From: Paenibacillus agri
Lineage (GTDB): Bacteria > Bacillota > Bacilli > Paenibacillales > Paenibacillaceae
Direction: 5' to 3'
DNA length: 64,000 nt
Assembly (NCBI RefSeq): GCF_013359945.1
Contig: NZ_JABWCS010000192.1
Coordinates: 1-64,000, forward strand
In this document: one piece after another, positions 10,854-20,029 of the stretch
How the letters are laid out: every line of letters begins with the position of its first letter
How positions within the stretch are numbered: the stretch's first letter is position 1
Translations under genes and position numbers: made by a program
Notes under the pieces: generated by a model
The model's input: only the letters and a program-made list of their open reading frames with translations
Database searches by the model: none
Told to the model about the DNA's origin: nothing

Positions 10854-12086
10854 TTATCGGGCCGCGATAACCGTTCCGCCGGCGGCTTTCATGAGCCGGT
10901 TCATAATGGCAGCGCCGAGGCCGGTCTCCGGACAAGCCTCGGCCAGAATGTAGGTCGCTCCCGCTTCATCAAAGCGCCGCAGCGCGGCATATAGGGAGCG
11001 GGCCCCTTCCTCCGGCGAGTGAATCGAGCCGAGAGACACCACGCAGGCAGCAGGAGAGGCGGGATAGAGCGCGGCATGCTCCTCGAAGAGGAGCAGCCCC
11101 GTAATCCCGCCGTCACGCTGCGCCGCCTGCAGCAGCTCTGCCGCAGTCTTCGCCACGGCTTGCGGCGAAGACCCGCGCACAACGCCGAGCCAGCCGCGCG
11201 GCGCGTAGTGCGTGTACTTCATGCCCGGCGCTCGCGGAGCCGGGCCAGTGTCTTCGCCCGCGCTGTCGCCAGCGGGCGAACCGGCAGCTGAGGCCGCAGG
11301 CGAAGCTGCGGTCTCGGCTGCATGGGCGGGCGCGGTATCCACAGCGCCCGCGCCGGCCACCGCCGCCAGCTGCTCGGCGGTAATTCCGCCGGGCCGCAGC
11401 ACGGCCACCGTGCCGTCCGGCAGGACCTGCACCACCGTCGACTCCAGTCCGACGCCGGCGGCACCGCCATCGACGACCGCGTCGATGAACCCGTTCAAGT
11501 CTTCCATAACATGTGAAGCCAGTGTCGGACTCGGCCGGCCCGAACGATTGGCACTGGGCGCGGCTACCGGACAGCCGGCTTCACGCAGCAGTGAAAGTGC
11601 CACCGGATGATCGGGAATGCGAACGCCAACGGTATCCAGACCCGCTGTCACCCTTGGAGACAGCACGCCAGTCCGGACAGGAAGCACGAGCGTTAGCGGA
11701 CCAGGCCAGAAGGCTTCCATCAGCGCCGCCGCTGTCGGATGAATCTCGTCAACCAATTCATCCAGCACCTTCTGATCCGCGATATGAACAATGAGCGGAT
11801 TGTCGGACGGACGTCCTTTTGCGGCGAACACCGCTTCTACCGCCATTGTATTCCGGGCATCAGCCCCGAGACCGTACACAGTTTCCGTAGGAAACGCTAC
11901 GGTTCCGCCCTCCCGTAGAAGGGCTGCCGCTGTGGTAATCGCGGCGTGATCTTCTTCTTTTTCCATAAGCGAAGCCCCTGCCGTCTCATCCAACAGATGA
12001 AGCTTCCAGTACTTAGTGTTCTCTATATTTCCTGTCTGCCGCGGAAGGGCAAACTTGGTCTCGATGTTCTTTTCCACACATATCAC
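10854..12086 (-). CDS. tsaC: L-threonylcarbamoyladenylate synthase (Sua5/YwlC type)
   Basis: Makes threonylcarbamoyl-AMP from threonine, bicarbonate and ATP for t6A modification of ANN-decoding tRNAs. The YrdC/TsaC domain (about residues 47-240) has PTETVYGLGADA, KGRPSDNPL and PSANRSGRPSPT. The C-terminal Sua5 domain starts with PGMKYTHYAP (287-296). Between them, residues 241-286 form a linker of mostly Ala, Pro, Gly, Ser and acidic residues, in strikingly GC-rich DNA. The first codon is uncertain: GTG at 12086 or GTG at 12077, both behind GGAAAG. Confidence 0.95.
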   Translation of the reverse strand: MICVEKNIETKFALPRQTGNIENTKYWKLHLLDETAGASLMEKEEDHAAITTAAALLREGGTVAFPTETVYGLGADARNTMAVEAVFAAKGRPSDNPLIVHIADQKVLDELVDEIHPTAAALMEAFWPGPLTLVLPVRTGVLSPRVTAGLDTVGVRIPDHPVALSLLREAGCPVAAPSANRSGRPSPTLASHVMEDLNGFIDAVVDGGAAGVGLESTVVQVLPDGTVAVLRPGGITAEQLAAVAGAGAVDTAPAHAAETAASPAASAAGSPAGDSAGEDTGPAPRAPGMKYTHYAPRGWLGVVRGSSPQAVAKTAAELLQAAQRDGGITGLLLFEEHAALYPASPAACVVSLGSIHSPEEGARSLYAALRRFDEAGATYILAEACPETGLGAAIMNRLMKAAGGTVIAAR

Positions 12087-12167
12087 AAGCTTTCCAAAGA
12101 GTAGAGTATGATTACAAGCAGAGCATTTTCGTATAAACAGGCAAAGTCACGCCGTTTCTGAATATTT

Positions 12168-12195
12168 TAAAAAACGACCCCACCCTGTGGAGCCG
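12168..12195 (-). terminator. Probable terminator after spoIIR
   Basis: On the minus strand GGCTCCA and TGGGGTC can pair (two G-U pairs) and are followed by GTTTTTTAAAA. It sits between spoIIR and tsaC. The stem is modest. Confidence 0.55.
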
Positions 12196-12232
12196 CGACA
12201 TTCAGCTTTTTAAAATACTACCATATCACCCC

Positions 12233-12985
12233 TCAGGACCACAATCCGCTAACCCAGTTCCACAGGTTTTGCAGCAGTTCCCAAACGAAGAATTTCACCT
12301 CAGGCGTTTTTCCGGACTCCGCACTTTGATCTGTAGTCACTCCGTCTCCTTGTGCAGCCATTTCACCTTGGGCTTTGGTAACGGACTTGCCTTCCGAACC
12401 GGCAGCAGATACGGTCTTTACCTTGGCAGCAGCAGGCGCTGCGGCATCGCCGGACCCGGCATCTATGAAGCAGAGCGGCGGAAACAGGACACACCACCAG
12501 TTTTGACCCTTGCCTGCGCCCAGCGTAACCCGTAGAGCTTCATAATCACCAGCTGGATACACCTTGCCCCCGTACATTTTGGTAGGGAACGGAACCACGC
12601 CGAGCTCCACATTATACGTATAATCGATGCCCCGCTGCTCCAGTTCTTGGCCCACTAAAGCGTTCAGCTCCGGCAGATGCCGCCGAATTAAGGCCCGGGC
12701 TTGTTCCAGACTTTGCGGGTCCTCAAGACCAGACACCCATTGGTTCATTTGAGCCACCACAGCATCACGGATTTGACGTTTAATAAGCTGATCCTGGGTC
12801 CCGTCCGAGTTAGCCAGAATCCGCAGCCGGATCGACTCCGTAGGAATAGATGATTCAGCTACAGCCGCATCGGTTTTCTGTCCTTCCCACATCATGAGGA
12901 TCACCATAAAAAAACAAATTAAAATGGCAGTATACTTAAAGGTAATACGCAGTGAATCCCCTCTGTGTCCTTGATTACTATTCAT
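12233..12985 (-). CDS. spoIIR: Stage II sporulation protein R
   Basis: Secreted forespore signal that triggers SpoIIGA to process pro-sigma-E in the mother cell. A basic N-terminus is followed by one hydrophobic export segment (about residues 18-34). The SpoIIR core follows: SIRLRILANSD near the start, then KMYGGKVYPAGDYEALRV and GKGQNWWCVLFPPLCF. The C-terminal 60 residues are low-complexity and variable. AGGGG lies 8 nt before the ATG. Its presence shows that the organism makes endospores. Confidence 0.95.
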   Translation of the reverse strand: MNSNQGHRGDSLRITFKYTAILICFFMVILMMWEGQKTDAAVAESSIPTESIRLRILANSDGTQDQLIKRQIRDAVVAQMNQWVSGLEDPQSLEQARALIRRHLPELNALVGQELEQRGIDYTYNVELGVVPFPTKMYGGKVYPAGDYEALRVTLGAGKGQNWWCVLFPPLCFIDAGSGDAAAPAAAKVKTVSAAGSEGKSVTKAQGEMAAQGDGVTTDQSAESGKTPEVKFFVWELLQNLWNWVSGLWS

Positions 12986-13067
12986 ATCGGCCGCCCCTCT
13001 CTCTTAACCTCTCATATTCGTCAGTATGTCCAAGAGAGAGAGAGTCCAAACCTAGTAATCTATTAAA

Positions 13068-14270
13068 TTATACCTTTAACATTCGCGGATTGGCCGAGCC
13101 AGCCGAAGGAACAGGGAAGTCGGGCTCAGCCTCGCCTCCGTGCAAATGTACACTCATTACAATGCCCATCGCAGCCATGTTGATAAGCACTGAAGTTCCG
13201 CCATAACTGATGAAAGGGAGTGTAATCCCGGTGAGCGGCATCAATCCGATGAACGCCCCGATATTTTCAAGAATCTGATACAGCAGCATAGCTGCAACGC
13301 CAATAATGAGGAATGTACCACTTCGTTCCCGGCATTCCAGTGAGATAACTATCATTCGGTGGATAAGGATAAAAAAGAGCAGCAGTACAAACGCAGAACC
13401 CAAGAAACCGAATTCTTCAGCGATCTGCACAAAGATAGCATCCGAATATGTGTATGGAACCCTCCCGGCTTGTACGGAGTCCCCGTTCATATATCCTTCC
13501 CCTCCCATACCGCCGGAGGCGATAGCAATTTTAGCATTCTTGGTATGATAGCTTGCATCTGCTGTGGCCAAATCCGGGACAAGCCAAGGATCTAGACGTG
13601 CAATCAGATGCTTTCGTCCAATCGTCTCCCCGAGAAAATGAACGGCTTGATCATGATAGTGAATATAACTCAGCGCAAGACCCGCCCCGGTAACGACAAT
13701 CAGGAGCAGGCCAATCAGCGCATGTCTGAATTTAATGTTTCCGATCCATACCAGACCGAGCATAATCACAATATAACTCAGTGCATTTCCCAGATCATTC
13801 TGCACAAGCACTAATACAAAAGGAAGCAGCGTCAGTAGGCCAATTGGCATGACCCCTCTCCAGAAAGTCAGAACAGCCCCTTGCTTGCGCAACAGGAATG
13901 AGGCCAGGAACAAAATCAGTACGAGCTTAAAAAGCTCGGCGGGCTGCAGCGTTAGATTGCCCAGCTTCAACCAGCCCTGCGCCCCGTTTTGTTCTTTGCC
14001 GATAAAAATGACCAGCACCAATAGTCCAAGACCCAAGGCATAAATGTATTTTCCATAGCGGATGAACAATTTGTAGTCCACAAAGGCAAGCACGAAAAAA
14101 GCTATAAACCCTAAGAGATCATACTTGAGCATCTGGAGGTGAAAACCGTCCAGTTTCAAGGGACTAATCCTCCCGACTGTAACGCTGTATATAGAAAATA
14201 TACTAATACTCATCAGCAAAATCAGTACAACAACAATCACAGGGTCCACTCTCTTCAATTTCTCCAGCAT
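13068..14270 (-). CDS. FtsW/RodA/SpoVE-family peptidoglycan polymerase (first paralogue)
   Basis: Multi-span membrane glycosyltransferase of the SEDS family, which polymerises glycan strands with a class B PBP during elongation, division or sporulation. It has ten predicted hydrophobic segments, the QNDLGNALSY motif with the catalytic-region aspartate, and GITLPFISYGGTSVLINM near the C-terminus. The 400 residues fit RodA better than FtsW (inference). A close paralogue is encoded 700 bp upstream in the same direction. AAGGAG lies 11 nt before the ATG. Confidence 0.88.
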   Translation of the reverse strand: MLEKLKRVDPVIVVVLILLMSISIFSIYSVTVGRISPLKLDGFHLQMLKYDLLGFIAFFVLAFVDYKLFIRYGKYIYALGLGLLVLVIFIGKEQNGAQGWLKLGNLTLQPAELFKLVLILFLASFLLRKQGAVLTFWRGVMPIGLLTLLPFVLVLVQNDLGNALSYIVIMLGLVWIGNIKFRHALIGLLLIVVTGAGLALSYIHYHDQAVHFLGETIGRKHLIARLDPWLVPDLATADASYHTKNAKIAIASGGMGGEGYMNGDSVQAGRVPYTYSDAIFVQIAEEFGFLGSAFVLLLFFILIHRMIVISLECRERSGTFLIIGVAAMLLYQILENIGAFIGLMPLTGITLPFISYGGTSVLINMAAMGIVMSVHLHGGEAEPDFPVPSAGSANPRMLKV

Positions 14271-14347
14271 GGTTCAGTCTGCTCCTTATCCTGGTTCATT
14301 TTCAGCACTTATTTAGCTATGTCGTTCTATGACCAACTTACTTCCAA

Positions 14348-14423
14348 TGAAGAACTTGCTATCCACGGAGAACTTACTATCCATGGAGAACTCACTACTA
14401 TCCACGAAAAACTTGCTATCCAC
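14348..14423. repeat. Short 18-bp tandem repeats
   Basis: Four imperfect copies of a unit like GAACTTGCTATCCACGGA stand in tandem; the third has a 3-bp insertion (ACTACTATCC). They lie in the noncoding space between the two rodA-type genes. A plus-strand reading frame crosses them, but it lacks a ribosome binding site and continues from antisense sequence of the first rodA-type gene, so I do not call it a gene. Confidence 0.8.
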
Positions 14424-14584
14424 TTTAAGTCAGCTGTTGTCACTATAGTGAATGCTCGGACCACCGATCGCGTTGGCCCCATATTTTCTTTTATAAACTA
14501 CTTCTATTCTTTTAAAAGCTCCGCAACCCCTGTCAGATCATTTGCCTTCATGCGAATGATCCACCTAATGACTTCCGAATTGTA

Positions 14585-14775
14585 ATTAGCGGCAATTCTG
14601 TACCTTAAATCGTCTGTATCTACCGGTTGAGGGAAATTAAGTGCAATATTGTACCTTAAATCTTCCAGAATACCCTGTCCAGCGTGCTTTTTCGAAAAAT
14701 AAGATACAAAAATGTCCTTATTCCCCTCATTTGCCTATATTAAAGAAAAATAAGGTACAAAAATGCTCTTAGTTG
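14585..14775. repeat. Four copies of a small repeat, two in each orientation
   Basis: Copies resembling ATTARNGGCAATNTTGTACCTTAAATC start at 14585 and 14636. Inverted relatives (GAAAAATAAGGTACAAAAATG type) start at 14694 and 14745. Both pairs are offset by 51 bp. The common core is TGTACCTTA and its complement. The rest of 14271-14963 has no recognisable gene; promoters of the first rodA-type gene are presumably there. Confidence 0.75.
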
Positions 14776-14893
14776 GGGAGATACACTATTTTTCACCGTT
14801 AAGAACGGTAGCTCGTATATTTATTGTAAATGATCCCTATAAATCATACAAATTTATACATCACTCTTAAATGCACCGCCCCCGCCCATAAAG

Positions 14894-14940
14894 CAAAAAA
14901 AACCGCCGGGCACTATCTTTTCAGACAGTTCCGGCGGTTT
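14894..14940 (-). terminator. Intrinsic terminator after the second rodA-type gene
   Basis: Minus-strand AAACCGCCGG pairs with CCGGCGGTTT and the run continues with TTTTTTGC. This is a strong stem with a long loop directly after the gene. Confidence 0.88.
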
Positions 14941-14963
14941 GCAGATGTAATGATGATATGGAG

Positions 14964-16154
14964 TTATGCCTGCTTCGCAGGGGCTTGATAGGAATTGCCC
15001 GGATTAGGCAAATCCTCTTCTAATTCTTGGCCGTGCAAACGCACACTCATGACCAGACCGATGCTCGCCATGTTGATGAGCAGGGAGGTTCCCCCAAAGC
15101 TGATGAACGGCAGTGTAATTCCCGTTAACGGCATCAGGCCGATGAAGGCCCCTATGTTCTCAAAGATTTGATAGAGCATCATCGCGACAATGCCGACGAT
15201 CAGGAATGGCCCTCCCCTATCCCTGCTTTCCAGGGCAATCAATATCATTCGGTGGATCAGGATAAAGTACAGTAACAATACCAGCGCGGAACCCACGAAT
15301 CCAAATTCCTCGGCAATCTGCACGAAGATAGAGTCGGAATAGGTGTATGGTACACGATCCGTCTGTACGGAACTCCCTTTCATGTATCCTTCACCACTCA
15401 TCCCGCCGGAAGCAATAGCCAGTTTGGCATTTTTCGTATGATAACTCGCTTTAGGCGTTGCCTTGTCAGGCACAAGCCATGGATCAAAACGTTCAATCCA
15501 GTGGGAACGGCCAATATCTGTAAGGAATACCTTGATATCGTCATGATAATGGATGTAGCTCATAATTCCGGCAATTGCCGAACTTGCAATAACAATTAAC
15601 CCGATCAAAGCATGTGTGAACTTGATATTCCCGATCCACAGCATCCCGAGCAGAATGACAAGATAAGCCAAGGCATTACCCAAGTCATTTTGCGTCATAA
15701 CAATCAAGAAAGGAACTAATGTAAGCAAAGTCAGCGGTACGACATCACGCCAGAACAATAATTTGTTCTTTTTCTTTCGGACAAGTACAGCCGCCAAAAA
15801 TAGAATGAGTACGAGCTTGAACAACTCAGCAGGCTGAAGGCTCATGCCGCCTGGCAGCGACAGCCACCCCTGCGCATTATTCTTGGTCTCGCCCATGAAG
15901 CTAACAAGCACTAGCAAGCCGATACCGCCCAAGTACACGTATAAGGCATACTTCACTAATATCCTATAATCGAGAAAAGTGATTCCGGCCAGCGCAATAA
16001 AGCCGATCACATAATACTTCAGCATTTGGATATGGTGCCCGTCAAGCTTCTCTCTCCCATGGGTGACACTGTATATGGCTGAAATGCTGACGCACATCAA
16101 AATTAACAGAACGACTATGATGACGCCATCGATTTTTTTAATTTTCTGAAGCAT
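14964..16154 (-). CDS. FtsW/RodA/SpoVE-family peptidoglycan polymerase (second paralogue)
   Basis: SEDS-family membrane glycosyltransferase, clearly a duplicate of the neighbouring gene. The proteins align over their full length, sharing for example the MLQKIKK/MLEKLKR start, AQGWL, LQPAELFKLVLILFLA, QNDLGNALAYLVI and MPLTGITLPFISFGGTSLLINMA (core GITLPFISFGG). AAGGAGG is well spaced before ATG 16154. It has its own terminator, so the two paralogues are likely separate transcription units. Which acts in elongation and which in sporulation or stress cannot be told from sequence. Confidence 0.88.
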   Translation of the reverse strand: MLQKIKKIDGVIIVVLLILMCVSISAIYSVTHGREKLDGHHIQMLKYYVIGFIALAGITFLDYRILVKYALYVYLGGIGLLVLVSFMGETKNNAQGWLSLPGGMSLQPAELFKLVLILFLAAVLVRKKKNKLLFWRDVVPLTLLTLVPFLIVMTQNDLGNALAYLVILLGMLWIGNIKFTHALIGLIVIASSAIAGIMSYIHYHDDIKVFLTDIGRSHWIERFDPWLVPDKATPKASYHTKNAKLAIASGGMSGEGYMKGSSVQTDRVPYTYSDSIFVQIAEEFGFVGSALVLLLYFILIHRMILIALESRDRGGPFLIVGIVAMMLYQIFENIGAFIGLMPLTGITLPFISFGGTSLLINMASIGLVMSVRLHGQELEEDLPNPGNSYQAPAKQA

Positions 16155-16300
16155 GTTCTGCCTCCTTGCTCTCTGCTGGCTTTCGGGTACTCATCATGTA
16201 CAGAACAGCCGCCATTGTCTATTGTAAGGGACGGCTCAGTAAAAATACAAATCCTTTGCAGCCAGCGGCCCCCATTGTACCTATAACAACGGTTCTCGAT

Positions 16301-17269
16301 CTATCTGCTTAGTCCAAGCACATGACGGGGAATCCCGGCGAGATCATCTACGGTGATGATCTCGTTCCAGTGACCCGCAGCTTTCAGGAGCGCAGCCACC
16401 TGCTCTGCCTGGCCGAAGCCAAGCTCGAAGCCAATCAGGCGCGGCGGAGCCGGGAGCAGCGGGAGCTGCTCCATCATGCGGCGGTACGGGTCCAGCCCGT
16501 CCACGCCGCCGTCGAGCGCCGTGCGCGGCTCATGGTCGCGCACCTCGCGCTGCAGCCCGGCGATATCACCGCCGGGAATATACGGCGGGTTGGAGACGAG
16601 AATATCCGTCTCCATCCCCGCGAACGGCTCGAGCAGGTCGCCGAGCCGCAGGTCCACGGCCGCGCCGTGCCGCTGCGCGTTGCGCCCGGCCACGGCCAGT
16701 GCCGCCGGCGAGATGTCGCCGGCGCAGACCACCCACGCCGGCGCTTCCGCCGCCAGCGTGACAGAGATCGCTCCGCTGCCGGCGCCGATATCGACGGCGG
16801 TCAGCGGCCGTGCGGCGCCTGTGGCAGGGGCGCCGCCTGCTCGCGCGGCTCCATCTGCCGCGCTGCCCTGCTGCGCCGCTGTGCCCGGCGCAGCAGCCGG
16901 CCATAGCTCACCGGCGTACCGCAGGATCGCCTCCACGAGCAGTTCCGTCTCCGGCCGGGGAATCAGCACATCCGGGGTCACCTCGAAAGCCCGGCCGTAA
17001 AATTCCTGCTCACCGATGATATACTGCACCGGCTCACCAGATGCACGGCGGGTAACCCCGGCCTCCCAAGCTTCCCGGACATCCGCTGGAAAAGCATCCG
17101 CCAGCGCCATGTAATACGCCGCGCCAGACAAGCCCAGCACATGCTCCAGCAGGAGCTGGGCACTGCGCTGCGGCTCGTTGCAGCCGCTGCGGCTCAAAAA
17201 AGAAGAAGCCTCCGCAAAGGCTTCCCGGATGCTTTGCACGCGAGGCATGACATATACGTCGTGTTTCAA
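16301..17269 (-). CDS. prmC: Peptide chain release factor N5-glutamine methyltransferase
   Basis: Methylates the glutamine of the GGQ motif in release factors RF1 and RF2 using SAM. The N-terminal helical domain (1-120) carries PRPETELLVE. The methyltransferase domain has motif I VDIGAGSGAISV (159-170) and the catalytic NPPY at 227-230. Residues 124-154 are an Ala/Gly/Pro-rich insertion between domains, which brings the protein to 322 residues against about 285 usually. It starts with TTG, 9 nt after AAAGGAG, and only 4 nt behind the prfA stop, so it is translated together with its own substrate RF1. Confidence 0.95.
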   Translation of the reverse strand: MKHDVYVMPRVQSIREAFAEASSFLSRSGCNEPQRSAQLLLEHVLGLSGAAYYMALADAFPADVREAWEAGVTRRASGEPVQYIIGEQEFYGRAFEVTPDVLIPRPETELLVEAILRYAGELWPAAAPGTAAQQGSAADGAARAGGAPATGAARPLTAVDIGAGSGAISVTLAAEAPAWVVCAGDISPAALAVAGRNAQRHGAAVDLRLGDLLEPFAGMETDILVSNPPYIPGGDIAGLQREVRDHEPRTALDGGVDGLDPYRRMMEQLPLLPAPPRLIGFELGFGQAEQVAALLKAAGHWNEIITVDDLAGIPRHVLGLSR

Positions 17270-17273
17270 AGCA

Positions 17274-18341
17274 TTATTCTCCTTTTTCCATCAATTCTGT
17301 CTGTTCTGCCAGCGACAATGCCGAGATGATGTCCGTGATCTCCCCGTTCATCACTTGCTCCAGACGGTGCAGTGTCAAGCCGATCCGGTGATCCGTCACC
17401 CGGCTTTGCGGGAAGTTATACGTACGAATCCGCTCACTGCGGTCACCAGTGCCGACTTTGCTTCTACGCTCTCCGGCATACTTCGCTTCTTCCTCTTGGC
17501 GTTTCATGTCAGAGATACGAGCCCGGAGGACCTGCAATGCTTTCTCCTTATTGGAGTTCTGCGATTTACCGTCCTGACAGGTAGCCACGATACCAGTAGG
17601 CACGTGAGTTACACGAACTGCAGACTTCGTTGTATTAACGGACTGACCGCCCGCTCCACTGGAACAGAAGGTATCCACACGAATGTCCTTGTCATGAATT
17701 TCAATTTCAAAATCCTCAGCTTCCGGCATTACAGCTACCGTCGAAGTAGAAGTATGAATACGTCCGCCGGATTCTGTGGTTGGAATACGTTGTACGCGGT
17801 GTGCACCACTTTCGTATTTCATTTTGCTATAAGCACCCCGGCCGTTAATCAGGAAGATAACTTCCTTGAATCCGCCAAGGTCATTCGCACTAACATCCAT
17901 CAGTTCGATACGCCAGCCTTGTGCATCAGCATAACGCGTGTACATCCGGTAAAGATCAGATGCAAACAAAGCCGCTTCATCTCCGCCGGCAGCGCCGCGG
18001 ATTTCCACGATTACGTTCTTATCATCATTAGGGTCTTTAGGCAGCAGCAGAATGCGGATTTTCTCCTCCAGATCAGTCTGACGCGAGGACAGGTCGTCGA
18101 TTTCCATCTTGACCATTTCTTTCATTTCATCGTCCAGCTTCTCAGCCTGCATCATTCTGGCGGCTTCCAGCTCTTCCACTACATTTTTATATTCAGCATA
18201 AGCCTCGTAAGCGGGCTGCAGATCAGATTGTTCTTTGGAATAATCCCTCAGTTTCTTACTGTCGTTTGCAACATCCGGATCACAAAGCAGTTCACTGAGT
18301 TTCTCATAGCGGTCCGCCAAGGATTGCAATCGGTCCAACAA
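17274..18341 (-). CDS. prfA: Peptide chain release factor 1
   Basis: Recognises UAA and UAG and triggers peptide release. The P-x-T anticodon-like motif appears as PTT in [15 protein letters not shown], and the peptidyl-hydrolysis motif GGQ in [12 protein letters not shown]. The 355 residues are standard. The start is TTG at 18341 with AGGAGAGG 9 nt upstream. It forms a two-gene operon with prmC immediately downstream. Confidence 0.97.
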   Translation of the reverse strand: MLDRLQSLADRYEKLSELLCDPDVANDSKKLRDYSKEQSDLQPAYEAYAEYKNVVEELEAARMMQAEKLDDEMKEMVKMEIDDLSSRQTDLEEKIRILLLPKDPNDDKNVIVEIRGAAGGDEAALFASDLYRMYTRYADAQGWRIELMDVSANDLGGFKEVIFLINGRGAYSKMKYESGAHRVQRIPTTESGGRIHTSTSTVAVMPEAEDFEIEIHDKDIRVDTFCSSGAGGQSVNTTKSAVRVTHVPTGIVATCQDGKSQNSNKEKALQVLRARISDMKRQEEEAKYAGERRSKVGTGDRSERIRTYNFPQSRVTDHRIGLTLHRLEQVMNGEITDIISALSLAEQTELMEKGE

Positions 18342-18502
18342 GGGAATTCACCTCTCCTGATTCAAAGTTCAATATCTTTCAAGCGTAATAAATGTCGATT
18401 AATCAAAGATGATACACGACTTTATATTATACCACCGTTCCTCGCAATTGGCTACACTTCACTTCGCTGAGAATCGGCATGTTAACAGGATATTTTCTAT
18501 AT

Positions 18503-18548
18503 AAAAAGGGGACAGCCAGGAAAAACACGATCTCCAAGCTGTCCTTTA
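18503..18548 (-). terminator. Intrinsic terminator after ychF
   Basis: On the minus strand AAAGGACAGC pairs with GCTGTCCCCTTT and is followed by TTTATAT. It closes the ychF transcript upstream of prfA. Confidence 0.8.
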
Positions 18549-18570
18549 TTATAAATAGGCCTCTGCTTCC

Positions 18571-19671
18571 TTATACATTGAAGCGGAAGTGCATCACGTC
18601 GCCGTCTTGCACCAGATATTCCTTACCTTCCAGACGAAGCTGTCCGCGTTCCTTGGCACCGTTCATCGATCCCGCTGCTACCAGATCGTTATAAGCAACG
18701 ACTTCCGCACGGATGAACCCGCGCTCAAAGTCGGTATGGATAACACCCGCTGCTCCTGGCGCTTTGGTTCCTTTACGGATGGTCCAGGCGCGAACTTCCT
18801 GAACGCCTGCCGTGAAGTACGTGTACAGCCCCAGCAAACGGTAAGCGGCTTTGATCAGACGGTTTAGTCCGGATTCTTCCAGACCCAGCTCCTCCAGGAA
18901 CATTGCCTTGTCCTCACCTTCCAGCTCGGCAATCTCTGCTTCCACCTTGGCACTGATCGGCACAACTTCCGCATTCTCGGAAGCAGCAAAATCACGCACC
19001 TGCTGCACGTATGGATTGCTGTCCGCGCTCGCCACTTCCTCTTCGCTGACATTGGCCGCATATAATACCGGCTTCTGTGTCAACAGGTGAAGGTCGCGAA
19101 TAATCAGACGCTCGTCATCAGTCAATTCTACACTGCGGACAGGCTTATCGTTATACAGGGCTTCCTTGATACGCTCCAGAAGTTCAACCTCCTGTGCATA
19201 TTTCTTGTCTCCACCCTTAATGTTCTTGCGGGAACGCTCAATCCGCTTATCCACGCTCTCCAAATCGGCAAGAATCAGCTCCAGATTAATCGTCTGAATA
19301 TCGCTGATCGGGTTCACCTTTCCATCGACATGCGTTACGTTCTCATCTTCGAAACAACGCACAACATGCACAATTGCATCCACTTCACGGATGTGAGCCA
19401 GAAACTTGTTGCCAAGCCCTTCGCCTTTACTCGCACCGCGCACGAGGCCTGCAATATCCACAAATTCAAACGCGGTTGGAACCGTTTTGTTCGGCTGAAC
19501 CAGCTCAGTCAGCTTGTCCAGACGCTCATCCGGGACTTCCACCACGCCAACGTTAGGGTCAATGGTACAGAACGGGTAGTTTGCGGATTCTGCACCCGCT
19601 TGTGTGATAGCATTAAACAATGTGGATTTCCCTACGTTGGGAAGCCCGACGATCCCTGCTTTCAAAGCCAT
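18571..19671 (-). CDS. ychF: Redox-regulated ATPase YchF (OLA1 family)
   Basis: Obg-related P-loop protein that prefers ATP over GTP and binds ribosomes; linked to oxidative stress responses. It has the G1 motif GLPNVGKS at the N-terminus, then TIDPNVGVV and [10 protein letters not shown]. The usual NKxD specificity motif is replaced by an N-x-x-E type (YAANVSEEE), as in the family, and a C-terminal TGS domain ends in MHFRFNV. The 366 residues are typical. AGGAG lies 11 nt before the ATG. It is a single-gene unit. Confidence 0.97.
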   Translation of the reverse strand: MALKAGIVGLPNVGKSTLFNAITQAGAESANYPFCTIDPNVGVVEVPDERLDKLTELVQPNKTVPTAFEFVDIAGLVRGASKGEGLGNKFLAHIREVDAIVHVVRCFEDENVTHVDGKVNPISDIQTINLELILADLESVDKRIERSRKNIKGGDKKYAQEVELLERIKEALYNDKPVRSVELTDDERLIIRDLHLLTQKPVLYAANVSEEEVASADSNPYVQQVRDFAASENAEVVPISAKVEAEIAELEGEDKAMFLEELGLEESGLNRLIKAAYRLLGLYTYFTAGVQEVRAWTIRKGTKAPGAAGVIHTDFERGFIRAEVVAYNDLVAAGSMNGAKERGQLRLEGKEYLVQDGDVMHFRFNV

Positions 19672-19953
19672 TTATATGACAACTCCTATTTTCAGTTGAT
19701 TTTGGAACAGATCACCGATAAGTCGTACGATCTAAACCATTATATATTAGAACAAATAGTCCAGCAACACTGATCTCGCCGGAACAGGTGTCTGTACATT
19801 TAGCGGGAAGCCGCAAGCTCCAAGACTTTCTTAATCACAGGTTGGTCAAGTAACGGTTTAGAAGTATCCGGGTCGACCTCCATATCCGGGGTAGTCTTCA
19901 CTTCTCCGCTAATTTAAAGATATATCTCACACTTACATTCCTTCTCTCTCCAA

Positions 19954-19981
19954 CGCAAAAAAGACCTCTCCCGAGGTCTTC
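19954..19981 (-). terminator. Intrinsic terminator after the GNAT gene
   Basis: Minus-strand AAGACCTC-GGGA-GAGGTCTT followed by TTTTGCG. The rest of 19672-20029 contains no visible gene or other structure. Confidence 0.88.
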
Positions 19982-20029
19982 TCTGATCAGCATAACACAT
20001 CATGCTTCATTTATGGATTGGCCGCGTAA

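Noticed and set aside
14139..14585. 148-codon plus-strand frame crossing the 18-bp repeats
   Set aside because: Starts inside antisense of the first rodA-type gene and has no ribosome binding site; repeats are better called noncoding.
17178..18470. Plus-strand open frame of 430 codons
   Set aside because: Antisense to prfA, whose protein sequence is unmistakable.
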